Of a DNA stretch of 64,000 bases, positions 25,633 through 34,900 are shown one piece after another (positions within the stretch are counted from its first letter, which is position 1; every line of letters starts with the position of its first letter). Under the pieces are notes generated by a model that ran no database searches, was not told where the DNA came from, and saw only the letters and a list, made by a program, of their open reading frames with translations. The stretch covers positions 25,962 through 89,961 of the forward strand of contig CAVUWK010000014.1 in the NCBI GenBank assembly GCA_963745175.1, in the 5' to 3' direction. The DNA is from Bog-473 sp963745175. Its GTDB lineage: Bacteria > Actinomycetota > Acidimicrobiia > Acidimicrobiales > RAAP-2. The position numbers were made by a program, and so were the translations under genes.

Positions 25633-26502
25633 TCAAACCGCCGCTTCTCGGTAGGGCCCGAGATCGATGCCGGGGTACCGATCGGCGACGCCCTGAAGCG
25701 TCTCCTCGGACCAGTAGGGGTCGCCGGGCCGCGGGAAACCGAAGAGGTCACGTTCCCGTACCGAGCACTGCGGCAGGAACTTGGCCCAGCGCTCGGGCGA
25801 CTGCCTGGGCCAGGCCATCTTGCCGCCCCAGGTCGTGCCGCGAACCTGAAAGTCGGCGAGGACCGAGAAGCGCGACCGGCCGGATCCGGTCATCTCCGAT
25901 CCGCGGTGGAGGATGTCGGTCCGGTAGACCAGAAGGCTCCCGGCCGGGCCGGTGCACGCCACCTCCGCGTCGGCCAGCGACCCGAACGGCAGGTAGAGCG
26001 GCGTGTACGGGACACCCTGCCCGTCTTCGTACGGCACGATGCACGTGGGGCCGTCCGAGTCGGTCACGTCGGACAGGAAGATGAACGTCGTCAACTGCTG
26101 GTAGCGGGACTCGGGCCGCGGCACCACGAGGCTGTGGCTGCCGTAGTCGCGATGGAGCGGCTGGTCGTAGTTCACGGCCCCGGCGTACTTGGCCCAGAGC
26201 TCGACCTTGTAGAGATGGAGCTCCGTCGTCTCGAGGTAGCGCTCGGCGGCGTCCACGAGGTCTGGGTGCACGGCCAACCGGTTCAGGTCCCACGAGCGAT
26301 ACGGGAATTCCTCCACGCCGGCGAACTGGCTCGCCGCATACCGTGCGAACGCACCCGGGTCCGCGAAGTAGTCCCCGGGACGGGGGAAGTGCAGCCAGAG
26401 CGCCTCCTGGGCCGCGGCGAGCTCCTCGTCGCCCAGGAAGCCCTCCAGCAGGGAGAAGCCACGCTCGCGCACCTCGGCCAGGGTGGCGTCGGGGACCCGC
26501 AT
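25633..26502 (-). CDS. Phytanoyl-CoA dioxygenase (PhyH)-like Fe(II)/2-oxoglutarate oxygenase
   Basis: The protein has 289 aa from ATG 26502 (a GTG at 26511 is the alternative; AAGG sits in front of it). The iron triad is likely His and Asp in PLHRDYGSH and the His in YRTDILHRGSE; the 2-oxoglutarate Arg would be in SGRSRFSVLADF. Relatives hydroxylate lipids or small metabolites. It is first in the minus-strand run leading to the P450, and divergent from the alcohol dehydrogenase gene with 65 bases between starts. Confidence 0.85.
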   Translation of the reverse strand: MRVPDATLAEVRERGFSLLEGFLGDEELAAAQEALWLHFPRPGDYFADPGAFARYAASQFAGVEEFPYRSWDLNRLAVHPDLVDAAERYLETTELHLYKVELWAKYAGAVNYDQPLHRDYGSHSLVVPRPESRYQQLTTFIFLSDVTDSDGPTCIVPYEDGQGVPYTPLYLPFGSLADAEVACTGPAGSLLVYRTDILHRGSEMTGSGRSRFSVLADFQVRGTTWGGKMAWPRQSPERWAKFLPQCSVRERDLFGFPRPGDPYWSEETLQGVADRYPGIDLGPYREAAV

Positions 26503-26567
26503 CGGAGGCACCTTATGCCAGCCCGATCTCCCGATGAGCCTCCGTCGGACGCGTCTACGCTCACCGT

Positions 26568-27750
26568 GTGCGCGCGGTGGTGTTCGACATGGTTGACCCC
26601 GCGTTCCCCGCTTCGTTGACCGAGGTCCCCGAACCGGAGCTTCCCGGGCCGTCGTGGGCGCGCGTCCAGGTCACGACAGGCGGGATCTGCGGCAGCGACC
26701 TGCATCTCTTCGCGCACAACACCGGACCGTCACCCACCTTGGCCTCCATCGGGACCTTTCCGTTCGTCCTCGGCCACGAGACGGCGGGCCGGGTCGTCGA
26801 CGCCGGCCCGAACTGCTCCGTCGCCGTCGGGACGCGGGTGGTCATCGATCCATGCATTCCCTGTCTGCCCAGGGGGATCGAACCGCAGTGCGCCAACTGC
26901 GCCCGCGGCTGGACGTCGTCGTGCCTCAACCTGGACAGCCGCATCGTCAGCTCGGGGCGTTCGCTCGGGTTCACCCAGGACCTGGGCGGCGGCTGGGCCG
27001 ACTCCGTGACGGCCCATGACTCCATGCTCCACCCGATGCCCGATGCGATACCGGACCGCGGGGCCAGCCTGTACGAGCCGGTCTCCATCGCCTGCCACGG
27101 CCTGCTGCGCGCCATGCCGGTCGACGGCGACCCCGTGCTGATCGTGGGCGCGGGCATCATCGGGCTCGCCTCGCTCGCTGCGTTGCGCGGGCTCTTCCCT
27201 CGCTGTCCCGTCACCGTGCTGGCCCGCCATCCCCACCAGGGAGAGGCCGCCCAAGCCTGTGGAGCGGACCACGTCGTGTACAGCGATCCCGAGTACGGGC
27301 ACTGGGAGGAGCTGGCGTCACTGAGCGGTGCGCGGCGTCGTCGGACGGAAGCGCCACCAGATGCTGATGGGAGGATTCCCCTACGTCGTCGAGGCGGTGG
27401 GATCGCCGGGATCCGTGACCGAGGCGCTGCGTGCCGTGGGCCATCGGGGGACCGTCCTTCTGCTCGGGGCGGCCGGGATCAGCGAGGTCGACCTCACGCC
27501 CATCTGGTACAAGGAGGCGGCGCTGGTGGGCTCCATCGACCACACGGTGGACGCCCACTCGTCACCCGGACTCGCCGGCGGCGCGGACCGGCACTCCGTC
27601 GACCGGGCGCTCGACGTGCTCGCCGCCGGACTCCTGCCGGACTCCGTGGTCGTGACCCACGAGTTCGAGCTGGAGGACTACCGGCAAGCCATTGAGGCGG
27701 CCATCGACCGGCAGACGTCGCACGCCATCAAAGTCGTGTTCCGTCCCTGA
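26568..27750 (+). pseudogene. Zinc-dependent alcohol dehydrogenase (MDR family), one frameshift
   Basis: Medium-chain dehydrogenase. The N-terminal catalytic domain has GGICGSDLHLF, the GHETAGRV zinc segment, and a structural-zinc lobe with CIPC...CANC...C. The nucleotide domain starts VLIVGAGIIGLASLAAL. Near 27331-27336 the frame changes: one extra G in CGCGGCGTCG would be removed to read SGARVVGRKRHQMLMGG and continue to the end (ALVGSIDHTVDAH, ending AIKVVFRP). Joined length about 393 aa, normal. Either a sequence error or a very recent lesion. Confidence 0.82.
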
Positions 27751-27789
27751 GAGGCGGTCTCCGCCGCTTCTTCTGGTAGAGAGGCACGC

Positions 27790-29934
27790 GTGTTCGGAGT
27801 CGCCGAGGTCATCACGTCCGGGCGTCGCCTCCTCGTCGCCGGAGCGGTCGCTGCGGTCGGTTCCTTCGTGGGCGCCGCCGTCCCTCCCGCCACGGGCGGC
27901 GTCGCGTCGGCTGCGAGCACGGGCGCCGGCACGGCCCCAGGGCCACAGCAGGCGTATCGATGCTCCTTCAACGTCACCACGGACGCCTTTACCGGCGCAG
28001 ACGGCACGGCCTCGGCCATCGGGTGGCAGGGCGACCACAACAGCGTCATCACCTGCCTCGGCGGCACCTTCGTCGTCCAGGACGGTCCCGACGGGCTCTT
28101 TCAGGACTTCGGGTTCGGCATCTACGACGGGCAGCGGGCCACCTGGGCCGATGCCGGCGGCTACCTGCCGGCACAGGTGACCACGTTCACGACCGGAGGT
28201 GCCACCGTGGCCATCACCGAGTTCGCCGACCGCGTCGTCCTGGGCGGCGATGCCTACGTCGTCGTCTACAGCCGCGTGCACGTCGACAACCCGACCGGCC
28301 ACACGGTGACGGCCGACCCGCTCGCCTCCCCTGCGCTCGTGCCTCTCGACGGCGCGCCCGACGCCGTTCCGCCGCATCGTGCCGTCGACCACGACTACGT
28401 CATGGTCTCCGACCGCTTCGCCTCGGCTGCCGCCTGGCCGAGTGGCCAGGCCCTCGCCGGCGCGGGGAGCTTCAACACGCACTTCGCGCACATGCGCGCC
28501 TTCTGGAACGCGCAGCTGGCCGGCATCGCCCAGGTCCGCGTCCCGGACCCCTCACTCGTCGACGCCTACAAGAGCGGCTTCATCACGACGCAGATCACAC
28601 GCAGCGGCAACGCCCTCGATACCGGTGTCAACGGCTACGAGAGCGAGTTCAGCCACGACGTCGTCGGGATCCTGACCAACCTGTTCACGCAGGGCGCCTT
28701 CACCGACGCCCACGCACTTCTGACCGAGGCACGCAGCGTGGTCGGGGCTCAGGGCCAATACGTCGACGGTCTCTGGACCTATTCCGTCCCCTGGGCCGTC
28801 TACCTGCTCAAGACCGGGGACCGGGCGTTCGTGGCGCAGAACTTCGCCGCCGGGGGCGCCGGCTCCTCGGAACCGAGCATCGAGGACACGGCCCACGACA
28901 TCGCGGCCGACCGGACCGGCCCCATGGGCACGATGGAGGCCACCGACGACATCGACACGCAGGGATACTGGACCACCGACGACTTCGAGGCCCTCCTCGG
29001 ACTGGCCGCGTACCGCGACATCGCATCGACGCTCGGCGACGCCGGGGAGGCGACCTGGGCGGCGACGGAGTACGCCAGTCTTCTCAACGCAACCAACGCG
29101 GTGCTGGATCAGACCATCAGCCAAAACCACCTCGACTACCTGCCCTGCTCGTTGCTCCAGCCCAACACGACCAACCGCTGCAGCAACCCCATGGATGCGA
29201 ACTGGACCTCGCCGATCGGCAACTGGGCCTGGGAGGGCTCCCTTCTCGGTGCGACCATCAGCGGTCCCGGCCAGACGCTGATCGATGCCACCTATTCCTA
29301 CGGCTTCGGCCGCCTGCGCGGGCTGCTCCCGCCGGACACGACCGGCGGCTTCCCGGGTGAGTACTACTCGAGCGCGTACAACGCGGCGCAGGGCTCGGCC
29401 GGTCTGGCCAGCGCCGGCCACCGGGACCAGGGGATCTTGGACTACGAGTTCATGATCGCCAATGGACAGAGCGGGCCGTTGTCGTGGTGGGAGAGCTCCA
29501 GCGCGCCCGACCCCCACTCCCCCTGGGTCGGCCGGCACCCGGCCACCGGGCAGGGCTCGTCGCCCCACGCCTGGGGCATCGCGGGTGCCGACAAGGTGCT
29601 CCTGGACTCCCTCGTGGCCGAGCGGTCGGACGGATCCCTGGTGGTCGGACGGGGCGTGCCCCCCGCATGGCTGGGTCACGACGAGCGACTCTCGGTGAGC
29701 AACTTCCCGACCACAGCGGGCCGCCGTTCCGGCCTCACCATCGCGTCGTCCGGCCGCTCGGTCTCGCTGACCTTGCGCGGTGCGGCACCGGCCGGTCCGG
29801 TCCTCTTCCAACTGCCCTCCTTCATCGGCAACGTTGCCGCCACCTCGGCAGGCGCTGTCAACCAGGCCACGGGAACGGTGCGCCTCGCGCCGACCGTCCG
29901 TCACGTCACCGTCACCCTGCGCCGGGCCCCCTGA
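27790..29934 (+). CDS. Large secreted protein with six-hairpin glycosidase-like features
   Basis: The protein has 714 aa with GTG start and GAGAGG before it. A signal peptide (LLVAGAVAAVGSFVGAAVPP) is followed by a beta-rich N-terminal part. A helical (alpha/alpha)6-type domain then runs from about residue 250 to 600: VDGLWTYSVPWAVYLLKTGD, DTQGYWTTDDFEALLGLAAY, MDANWTSPIGNWAWEGSLLG, HPATGQGSSPHAWG. The C-terminal 90 residues are beta-sheet-like. Acidic residues in the TTDDF and WEG segments could be catalytic. I cannot place it in a numbered glycoside hydrolase family. It is followed by two glycosyltransferase genes. Confidence 0.7.
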   Translation: MFGVAEVITSGRRLLVAGAVAAVGSFVGAAVPPATGGVASAASTGAGTAPGPQQAYRCSFNVTTDAFTGADGTASAIGWQGDHNSVITCLGGTFVVQDGPDGLFQDFGFGIYDGQRATWADAGGYLPAQVTTFTTGGATVAITEFADRVVLGGDAYVVVYSRVHVDNPTGHTVTADPLASPALVPLDGAPDAVPPHRAVDHDYVMVSDRFASAAAWPSGQALAGAGSFNTHFAHMRAFWNAQLAGIAQVRVPDPSLVDAYKSGFITTQITRSGNALDTGVNGYESEFSHDVVGILTNLFTQGAFTDAHALLTEARSVVGAQGQYVDGLWTYSVPWAVYLLKTGDRAFVAQNFAAGGAGSSEPSIEDTAHDIAADRTGPMGTMEATDDIDTQGYWTTDDFEALLGLAAYRDIASTLGDAGEATWAATEYASLLNATNAVLDQTISQNHLDYLPCSLLQPNTTNRCSNPMDANWTSPIGNWAWEGSLLGATISGPGQTLIDATYSYGFGRLRGLLPPDTTGGFPGEYYSSAYNAAQGSAGLASAGHRDQGILDYEFMIANGQSGPLSWWESSSAPDPHSPWVGRHPATGQGSSPHAWGIAGADKVLLDSLVAERSDGSLVVGRGVPPAWLGHDERLSVSNFPTTAGRRSGLTIASSGRSVSLTLRGAAPAGPVLFQLPSFIGNVAATSAGAVNQATGTVRLAPTVRHVTVTLRRAP

Positions 29935-30074
29935 AGCAGCGGTCGGCGCCGCCACCCCGCCACCTGACCGAATCTGGTCCTTTTGGCCCATGCGGGCGTA
30001 GGCCACCATCCGTACCCTGACAAGGGGAAACCTGCGGGCCGCCGCGGCATCGTCTGCCACGCTGCTCGTGTCCT

Positions 30075-31403
30075 TTGGGGGGGATCGGATGGAACCTGCG
30101 GCTCAGGTCGTGGACGGCCGCTCGGGAAGGGCTGGCGCGGCGGCGGCACGAGGGCCGCCGTGGTGTTCCGCGGCCGAGTTCCGACCCCACCGGCGCCACG
30201 CTCAAAGTCGAGGTCGTGGTCCCGGTCTACAACGAGGCGCTGCACCTCGAGTCCGGTATCACGCGACTGCGCCGGTATCTCGACGAGTCCTTCCCGTTCC
30301 GGACGCTGGTGACGATCGTCGACAACGGCAGCTCCGACGGCACCGCGCTGGTGGCCCAGCGGCTGGCGTCGACTCTCGACGGCGTGGAGGCCCTCATCCT
30401 CTCCCGCAAGGGCCGCGGCTACGCGCTCCGCACGGCCTGGTCGGCCAGCGAGGCCGACGTGGTGGCCTACATGGACGTGGACCTGTCCACGTCCCTCTCC
30501 GCCCTTCTCCCACTCGTGGGATCGGTGCTCTCCGGGCACAGCGACCTCGCCGTGGGCACCCGCTTGGCCCGCGGGTCCCGGGTCGTGCGCGGCCCCAAGC
30601 GCGAGCTGATCTCGCGGGCGTACAGCCATATCGTCCGGCTCTCGCTGCGCAGCCGGGTCTCCGATTTCCAGTGTGGTTTCAAGGCCATCCGGCGTGTGCG
30701 CGCGCTGGAGATCCTGCCTCTGGTGGGCGACAACGAATGGTTCTTCGACACCGAACTGATCGTTACGGCTGAACGGCTGGGGGTGCGCATCTCGGAAACG
30801 CCGGTGGACTGGACGGACGACCCCAACTCGTCCGTCGATATCGTCCACACCGCGCTGGAAGACCTGCGTGGGATCTGGCGTCTGGCGCGGGATCGGCAGC
30901 TTGCACGGGCACGGGCGCGGGCGCACGTCCCGGCCAGCACTTCCGGGCAGAGCCCGGCCACCGCCGATCAGCTCCTTTCCTTCGCCGGGGTGGGCGTGTT
31001 GAGCACCATGAGCTATCTGCTGCTCTTCGCCGCCGGATGGTCCGCCTTCGGGCCCGGGCTGGCCAACGCCTCTGCCCTCGCGTTCTGCACCCTGGTCAAC
31101 ACGGCGCTGCACCGTTCGCTGGCCCGCCGCTCACCGGCGGGTGTCCGAAGCGTGTCCGGGCAACCGTCCTTCGTCACGGTCATCGCGGTCCTGTACGGCG
31201 TCAGCCTGCTGGCCACGACGGGCGCCATCGCCGTGGCCAACGCGGTGGCCGGACCCTCGCTTATCGGCGACGCGGTGGCTGCCACCGTCGCCAGCTGCGC
31301 GGCCGCCCTGCTCCGTTTCACGCTCCTGCGCAGCTGGGCGTTCCCACCGCCCGTGTCGGCGTCGACGCTGAGCGACGTCGCGATCCCCACGCCCTCCCGG
31401 TGA
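30075..31403 (+). CDS. Family 2 glycosyltransferase fused to GtrA-like membrane domain
   Basis: The protein has 442 aa if the TTG at 30075 is used; there is no good ribosome site and the family begins only at VEVVVPVYNE (about residue 45), so the start is uncertain. The GT2 domain shows VDNGSSDG, LSRKGRGYALRTAW, AYMDVDLSTS (DxD) and SDFQCGFKAIRR, as in dolichyl/polyprenyl-phosphate sugar transferases. The C-terminal 130 residues have four membrane helices of GtrA type (LLSFAGVGVLSTMSYLLLF). It would make a lipid-linked sugar donor. Stop overlaps the next start (GTGA). Confidence 0.85.
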   Translation: MGGIGWNLRLRSWTAAREGLARRRHEGRRGVPRPSSDPTGATLKVEVVVPVYNEALHLESGITRLRRYLDESFPFRTLVTIVDNGSSDGTALVAQRLASTLDGVEALILSRKGRGYALRTAWSASEADVVAYMDVDLSTSLSALLPLVGSVLSGHSDLAVGTRLARGSRVVRGPKRELISRAYSHIVRLSLRSRVSDFQCGFKAIRRVRALEILPLVGDNEWFFDTELIVTAERLGVRISETPVDWTDDPNSSVDIVHTALEDLRGIWRLARDRQLARARARAHVPASTSGQSPATADQLLSFAGVGVLSTMSYLLLFAAGWSAFGPGLANASALAFCTLVNTALHRSLARRSPAGVRSVSGQPSFVTVIAVLYGVSLLATTGAIAVANAVAGPSLIGDAVAATVASCAAALLRFTLLRSWAFPPPVSASTLSDVAIPTPSR

Positions 31404-32671
31404 CCGGGCTCATCGACGCGCCCGCGTCGCCTCCGCCGGCCGCCACGCGACCGTCCGAGGCCACCGACCCCGCGGCGCTGCTGCTGGAGGCGCAGCCAGG
31501 CGGCTTGGCGGATCTCGCCGCACGGGGACGTCCCCTGCTGCGCCCAGCCTGCTACTACCTGCTGTCGCGGATCGCCGTCCTCGGGGCGGCGCTGATCGCG
31601 CGGTCCATGTTTCACCGACTGCGCGTGGTCCAGACCATGGGCTCGGTCTGGGACGGTCGCTGGTACCTGATGATCGCGCAACACGGCTATCCCCATCACC
31701 TGGTCAGCGAGGGTGATGGGAACCGCTGGGCCTTCTTTCCCGCGTTCCCGGCGGCGATACGGGCCGTCGCCGACGTCACGCGCCTCAGCCTGCCCGACGC
31801 CGCGGTCGTCGCCGCCTTCGTCTTCGGGCTGACCTCGGCCCTCGCCATCTGGCTGGCCGTGCGGGAGATCTTCGGGAACCGGCTGGCAGACCGAGCCGTG
31901 TTGCTCTTCGTCTTCTGCCCGACGGCGTACGTCCTTTCCCTCGCCTATACCGAGGGCCTCTTCCTCACCGCGGCCGCCACGTGCCTCTTCGCCTTGTCGC
32001 GGCGTTACTGGATCACCGCGGCCCTGTGCGCATGTGTCGCCGGGCTGACCCGAAACGCCGGCGTCGTCGTGATCCTGGCCGTGCTCGTCACGGCCCTGCC
32101 GGCGGCCTGGCGCGGACGGGCGTGGCGCCCCTTCGCCGCCGCGCTGGTCGCGCCACTCGGGCTCGCGTCCTTCATGGCCTACGGCTGGGCCATGGTGGGC
32201 ACCCCCGTGGCCTTCCTCTCGGCGGAGCGGTTCTGGCAGGGCCAGCATTTCATCTGGTTCTTGACCCCGATGGACGCCACCCTCGCCGCGCTGCAGCAGG
32301 GCCCCCACGGGGCAACCTTCTTGCCCGATGCCATGGCAGGCGCTGCGCTGGTCCTCGGGTTCGTTGGCCTCTGGCTCCTCGATCGCATGTCGCATGGCCT
32401 GCGCGCCATCGGTGGAGCCGTCGCCGCCATACCGGCCAGCTGGTGGGTGTACACGGTCGGCGCGTTGCTGATCGGCTACAGCGCATACTTCACCGACAGC
32501 ATCCCGCGCTACACCATGGCGGCCTTCCCGCTCTTCGTGGCGTTCGCCTGGAAGCTGCCGCGCTCCCTGGAAGGGGCGGTGGTCGGACTCATGGCATGCC
32601 TGCAGGGCGCGCTCATGGTGGTGATGCTCACCGCGGTCGTCCACCCGGTGGCCGCACCGCTTCTCCCGTAG
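31400..32671 (+). CDS. PIG-V / GT-C type membrane mannosyltransferase
   Basis: The protein has 423 aa, GTG start overlapping the stop of the GT2-GtrA gene by 4 bases. About nine hydrophobic helices; the N-terminal luminal loop carries WDGRWYLMIAQHGYP, the conserved W-D-G-x-W-Y-x-x-I-A-x-x-G-Y of PIG-V-like GT-C enzymes, and FFPAFP follows. These use polyprenyl-phosphate-linked mannose, so the product of the upstream enzyme is the likely donor. The acceptor (lipid, glycan or protein) is unknown. Confidence 0.85.
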   Translation: MTGLIDAPASPPPAATRPSEATDPAALLLEAQPGGLADLAARGRPLLRPACYYLLSRIAVLGAALIARSMFHRLRVVQTMGSVWDGRWYLMIAQHGYPHHLVSEGDGNRWAFFPAFPAAIRAVADVTRLSLPDAAVVAAFVFGLTSALAIWLAVREIFGNRLADRAVLLFVFCPTAYVLSLAYTEGLFLTAAATCLFALSRRYWITAALCACVAGLTRNAGVVVILAVLVTALPAAWRGRAWRPFAAALVAPLGLASFMAYGWAMVGTPVAFLSAERFWQGQHFIWFLTPMDATLAALQQGPHGATFLPDAMAGAALVLGFVGLWLLDRMSHGLRAIGGAVAAIPASWWVYTVGALLIGYSAYFTDSIPRYTMAAFPLFVAFAWKLPRSLEGAVVGLMACLQGALMVVMLTAVVHPVAAPLLP

Positions 32672-32707
32672 CCCGCGGGCACGCCGCTCGCCGGTTCGCG
32701 GCGCCGT

Positions 32708-33303
32708 TCAGCGGCCCGCGCCGTCCCATTCGGAGAGCGGAGCGCAGTGCCAGCGCCACCTGCCCTGGCGGGCTCGCCCCGGGACCTCGATACGTCCGTT
32801 GGCCCACAGCAGCAATTCCCACGGATCGTCGTCGGGACCCACGGCGTGCCAGGGAAAGAGTCGGGTGAGGACGGCGGCGGCCAGCCGCCGGTCCGGCGTG
32901 AAGGGCACGCCGAGCCCGCGGCGGCGTCGTCGCCGTGCACCAAGAGCTCGTCACACCCCATCGCAGCGAACCCTTCGGGATCGGGCGAGCCGAAGGGGTG
33001 GAAGCCCCGAGTGCCGGGTGGCGCGGTGTCGACCCCCGCCGCGAGTGCGGCCGAGGCCGCCACCAGGCTGGTCAGGAGGCTGGCGTTGGCGGCGTCAGGG
33101 AGGACTTTCACCTCGAAGGCGGCGTTCTCGCGCCCGCTCCACAGGTCGACCGAGTACCACAGCGGCGCTTCGGCGGCGTGGGCCACCACGGAGGCGACGG
33201 TGAACTCGAGTCCCGGGACCGCAACGCTCCACGTCACGCCGAGCGCCGGCTCCAGGACCCTCCGACACAACTCGGCCGCGGCGCGCACGTCGTCCCCCGT
33301 CAC
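32708..33303 (-). pseudogene. Mycothiol-dependent maleylpyruvate isomerase-like (MDMPI/DinB) protein, one frameshift
   Basis: The GTG at 33303 starts VTGDDVRAAAELCRRVLEPA, the helical N-terminus of the MDMPI/TIGR03083-type family, and VASVVAHAAEAPLWYSVDLW holds the metal-site His. At about 32905-32918 the frame changes: the coding strand GGCTCGGCGTGCCC reads better with one base fewer, giving AAGLGVPFTPDRRLAAAVL and on to GAGR at 32708. Joined, about 198 aa. Function unknown; family members bind a metal and often use mycothiol or act in resistance. Confidence 0.7.
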
Positions 33304-33558
33304 GGATGCCACGCTATCGAGGGCGCGTGCGCCCGCCACCCTCCGGACACGCACCCCAACAGGCCACGAGGGGCACTTCGGCACTGGTCTCGAAACGGGG
33401 GGGTCTGCCAACATGGGGAACATCGAATGGACAGACGGGACAGCGGCCGTCGAATGAACAATCTTCCGACAACGCAGCGCGAACTCCCGCATCGTCGGGT
33501 CCCCCTATGGGAAATTCGGCCCAGCAAGCTTCCCGAGGGAAGGGTGTTCTTCTAAGCG

Positions 33559-33987
33559 ATGGAACAACGAAGCAGGTTCAGTGCCCACGGACAACAGGCA
33601 ATGGTCGGTGGCGCGACGCTCTACCTCTGCCGCCAGGGGCCCCGCTGGGTTGTGGTGATCGAGTCACCCGGCATCTCACGGGCGCTGTGGCTCCGTCCTC
33701 CCGGGCGCGACACCTACGACGCCCGGTTCCAGCTTCTCTCCATCGCCCGCCGCGCCTGCCCGGACGCGGCCATCATCAGCACCGACGGCGCGCTGGAGTC
33801 GGCCGACTACGAGTGGCGGGTCGACGTGCGCGGCGTCGAGGCGCGCCAGGGAGATCTCGGGGATGCGCTGGACCGCGCGCTCTCGGCTGAGTCCGAGCAC
33901 GTCCGTCGATCAGGCCCCGAGCGCGTCGGCCGCCGCTGCCACTGGGGGCTCAGCCCCGCGGTCTCCGGTCGGCCGCGTACGTTCTGA
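33559..33987 (+). CDS. Hypothetical protein
   Basis: The protein has 142 aa, ATG at 33559. The sequence (MVGGATLYLCRQGPRWVVVI, ESPGISRALWLRPPGRDTYD) shows beta-strand alternation and no membrane segment or signal peptide; the last 35 residues are basic and low in structure. I see no family. A GGGAAGGG box is about 20 bases upstream, too far to be decisive, and the frame could be partly non-coding. Confidence 0.45.
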   Translation: MEQRSRFSAHGQQAMVGGATLYLCRQGPRWVVVIESPGISRALWLRPPGRDTYDARFQLLSIARRACPDAAIISTDGALESADYEWRVDVRGVEARQGDLGDALDRALSAESEHVRRSGPERVGRRCHWGLSPAVSGRPRTF

Positions 33988-34016
33988 CTTTCGGGTAGCC
34001 GCACGGCAGCCGGATC

Positions 34017-34898
34017 TCAGCGCACGCCGCTCGGCGGGCTGCCTCGCACACTGGTGCGGTACATCTCGCGGCGGACGCCCGTGTAATCGTTCAGCGCGTT
34101 GTGCATCGTGCATCGGTTGTCCCAGATCGCCAAAGTTCCGACGGACCAGCGCAGCCGGCAGGTGAAGTTCTCGTTGATGCTGTGCCGGTGGAGGTGCTCG
34201 AGCAGCGCCCGAGACTCCTCCTTCGTCCAACCCTCGAACCGGGTGGTGTAGACGGGGTTGAGGTACAACGCCTCCTTGCCGGTGTCCGGGTGGACGATCA
34301 CCGCCGGGTGGACGTGCTCGGCATAGGCCTCCGGCGACGGCGCGATGGCCATGGAGGTCAGGTCCTTCACCTGGTCGAGGAGCCCGCCCGTGCCATAGGC
34401 CATCCCGGCCGAGTGCACGGCCCTGAGGCTCTCTAACGTCGACTTCAAGCCGCGCGAGAGGCTGTCGTAGGCGAGATACTGGTTCGACCAGACGGTGTCG
34501 CCCCCGTGATCGGGCACGTCCCAGGCGTGCAGGAGGGTGTAGGCCGGGGGCGCCGGCAGGTAGCTCAGGTCGCTGTGCCAGGCGTTGGCGAAATTCAGGA
34601 CGTCGGTGGGCTCCTTGATGACCCGGATCACGTAGGGGCGGTCCTCGAGCGGATCCACGAAGGGCGTGACGTCGCGGCCGCCCAGCAGGTCGGTCACCCT
34701 CTCGAGGCCATCGAGGTCCAACTTCTGGTCGGGGAGGAAGAGGACGAGGTGGTCGGCCAGGGCCCGGCGCAACCCGCTCAGCTCGTCCGCCCCGGAGACC
34801 TGGGCCAGGTCGATGCCCGTCACGGAGGCGCCCAGAGCGCCGGCGACCGGCTCGACCGTGAGTGCCGTCCGCCCGGCCGTCGCCACCCGGCCGCCCAC
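34017..34898 (-). CDS. TauD/TfdA-family Fe(II)/2-oxoglutarate dioxygenase
   Basis: The protein has 293 aa from GTG 34898 (GTG 34886 is possible). It starts LTVEPVAGALGASVTGIDLA, and the iron ligands are H-x-D in WHSDLSYLPAPP and a distal His in DNRCTMHNAL, followed by the 2-oxoglutarate Arg in TGVRREMYRTSV. It starts two bases behind the amidohydrolase stop, so both are in one operon. Relatives oxidise taurine, 2,4-D or carnitine-like substrates; here the substrate is unknown. Confidence 0.88.
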   Translation of the reverse strand: MGGRVATAGRTALTVEPVAGALGASVTGIDLAQVSGADELSGLRRALADHLVLFLPDQKLDLDGLERVTDLLGGRDVTPFVDPLEDRPYVIRVIKEPTDVLNFANAWHSDLSYLPAPPAYTLLHAWDVPDHGGDTVWSNQYLAYDSLSRGLKSTLESLRAVHSAGMAYGTGGLLDQVKDLTSMAIAPSPEAYAEHVHPAVIVHPDTGKEALYLNPVYTTRFEGWTKEESRALLEHLHRHSINENFTCRLRWSVGTLAIWDNRCTMHNALNDYTGVRREMYRTSVRGSPPSGVR

Positions 34899-34900
34899 GC

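Noticed and set aside
28552..30060. 502-aa open frame antisense to the secreted glycosidase-like gene
   Set aside because: Low-complexity Arg/Gly/Val composition typical of GC-driven shadow frames; the plus-strand protein has a signal peptide and domain structure.
31013..32644. 543-aa open frame antisense to the GT2 and PIG-V-like genes
   Set aside because: Arg/Gly/His/Gln-rich with no fold-like hydrophobic pattern; the sense strand encodes conserved membrane proteins.
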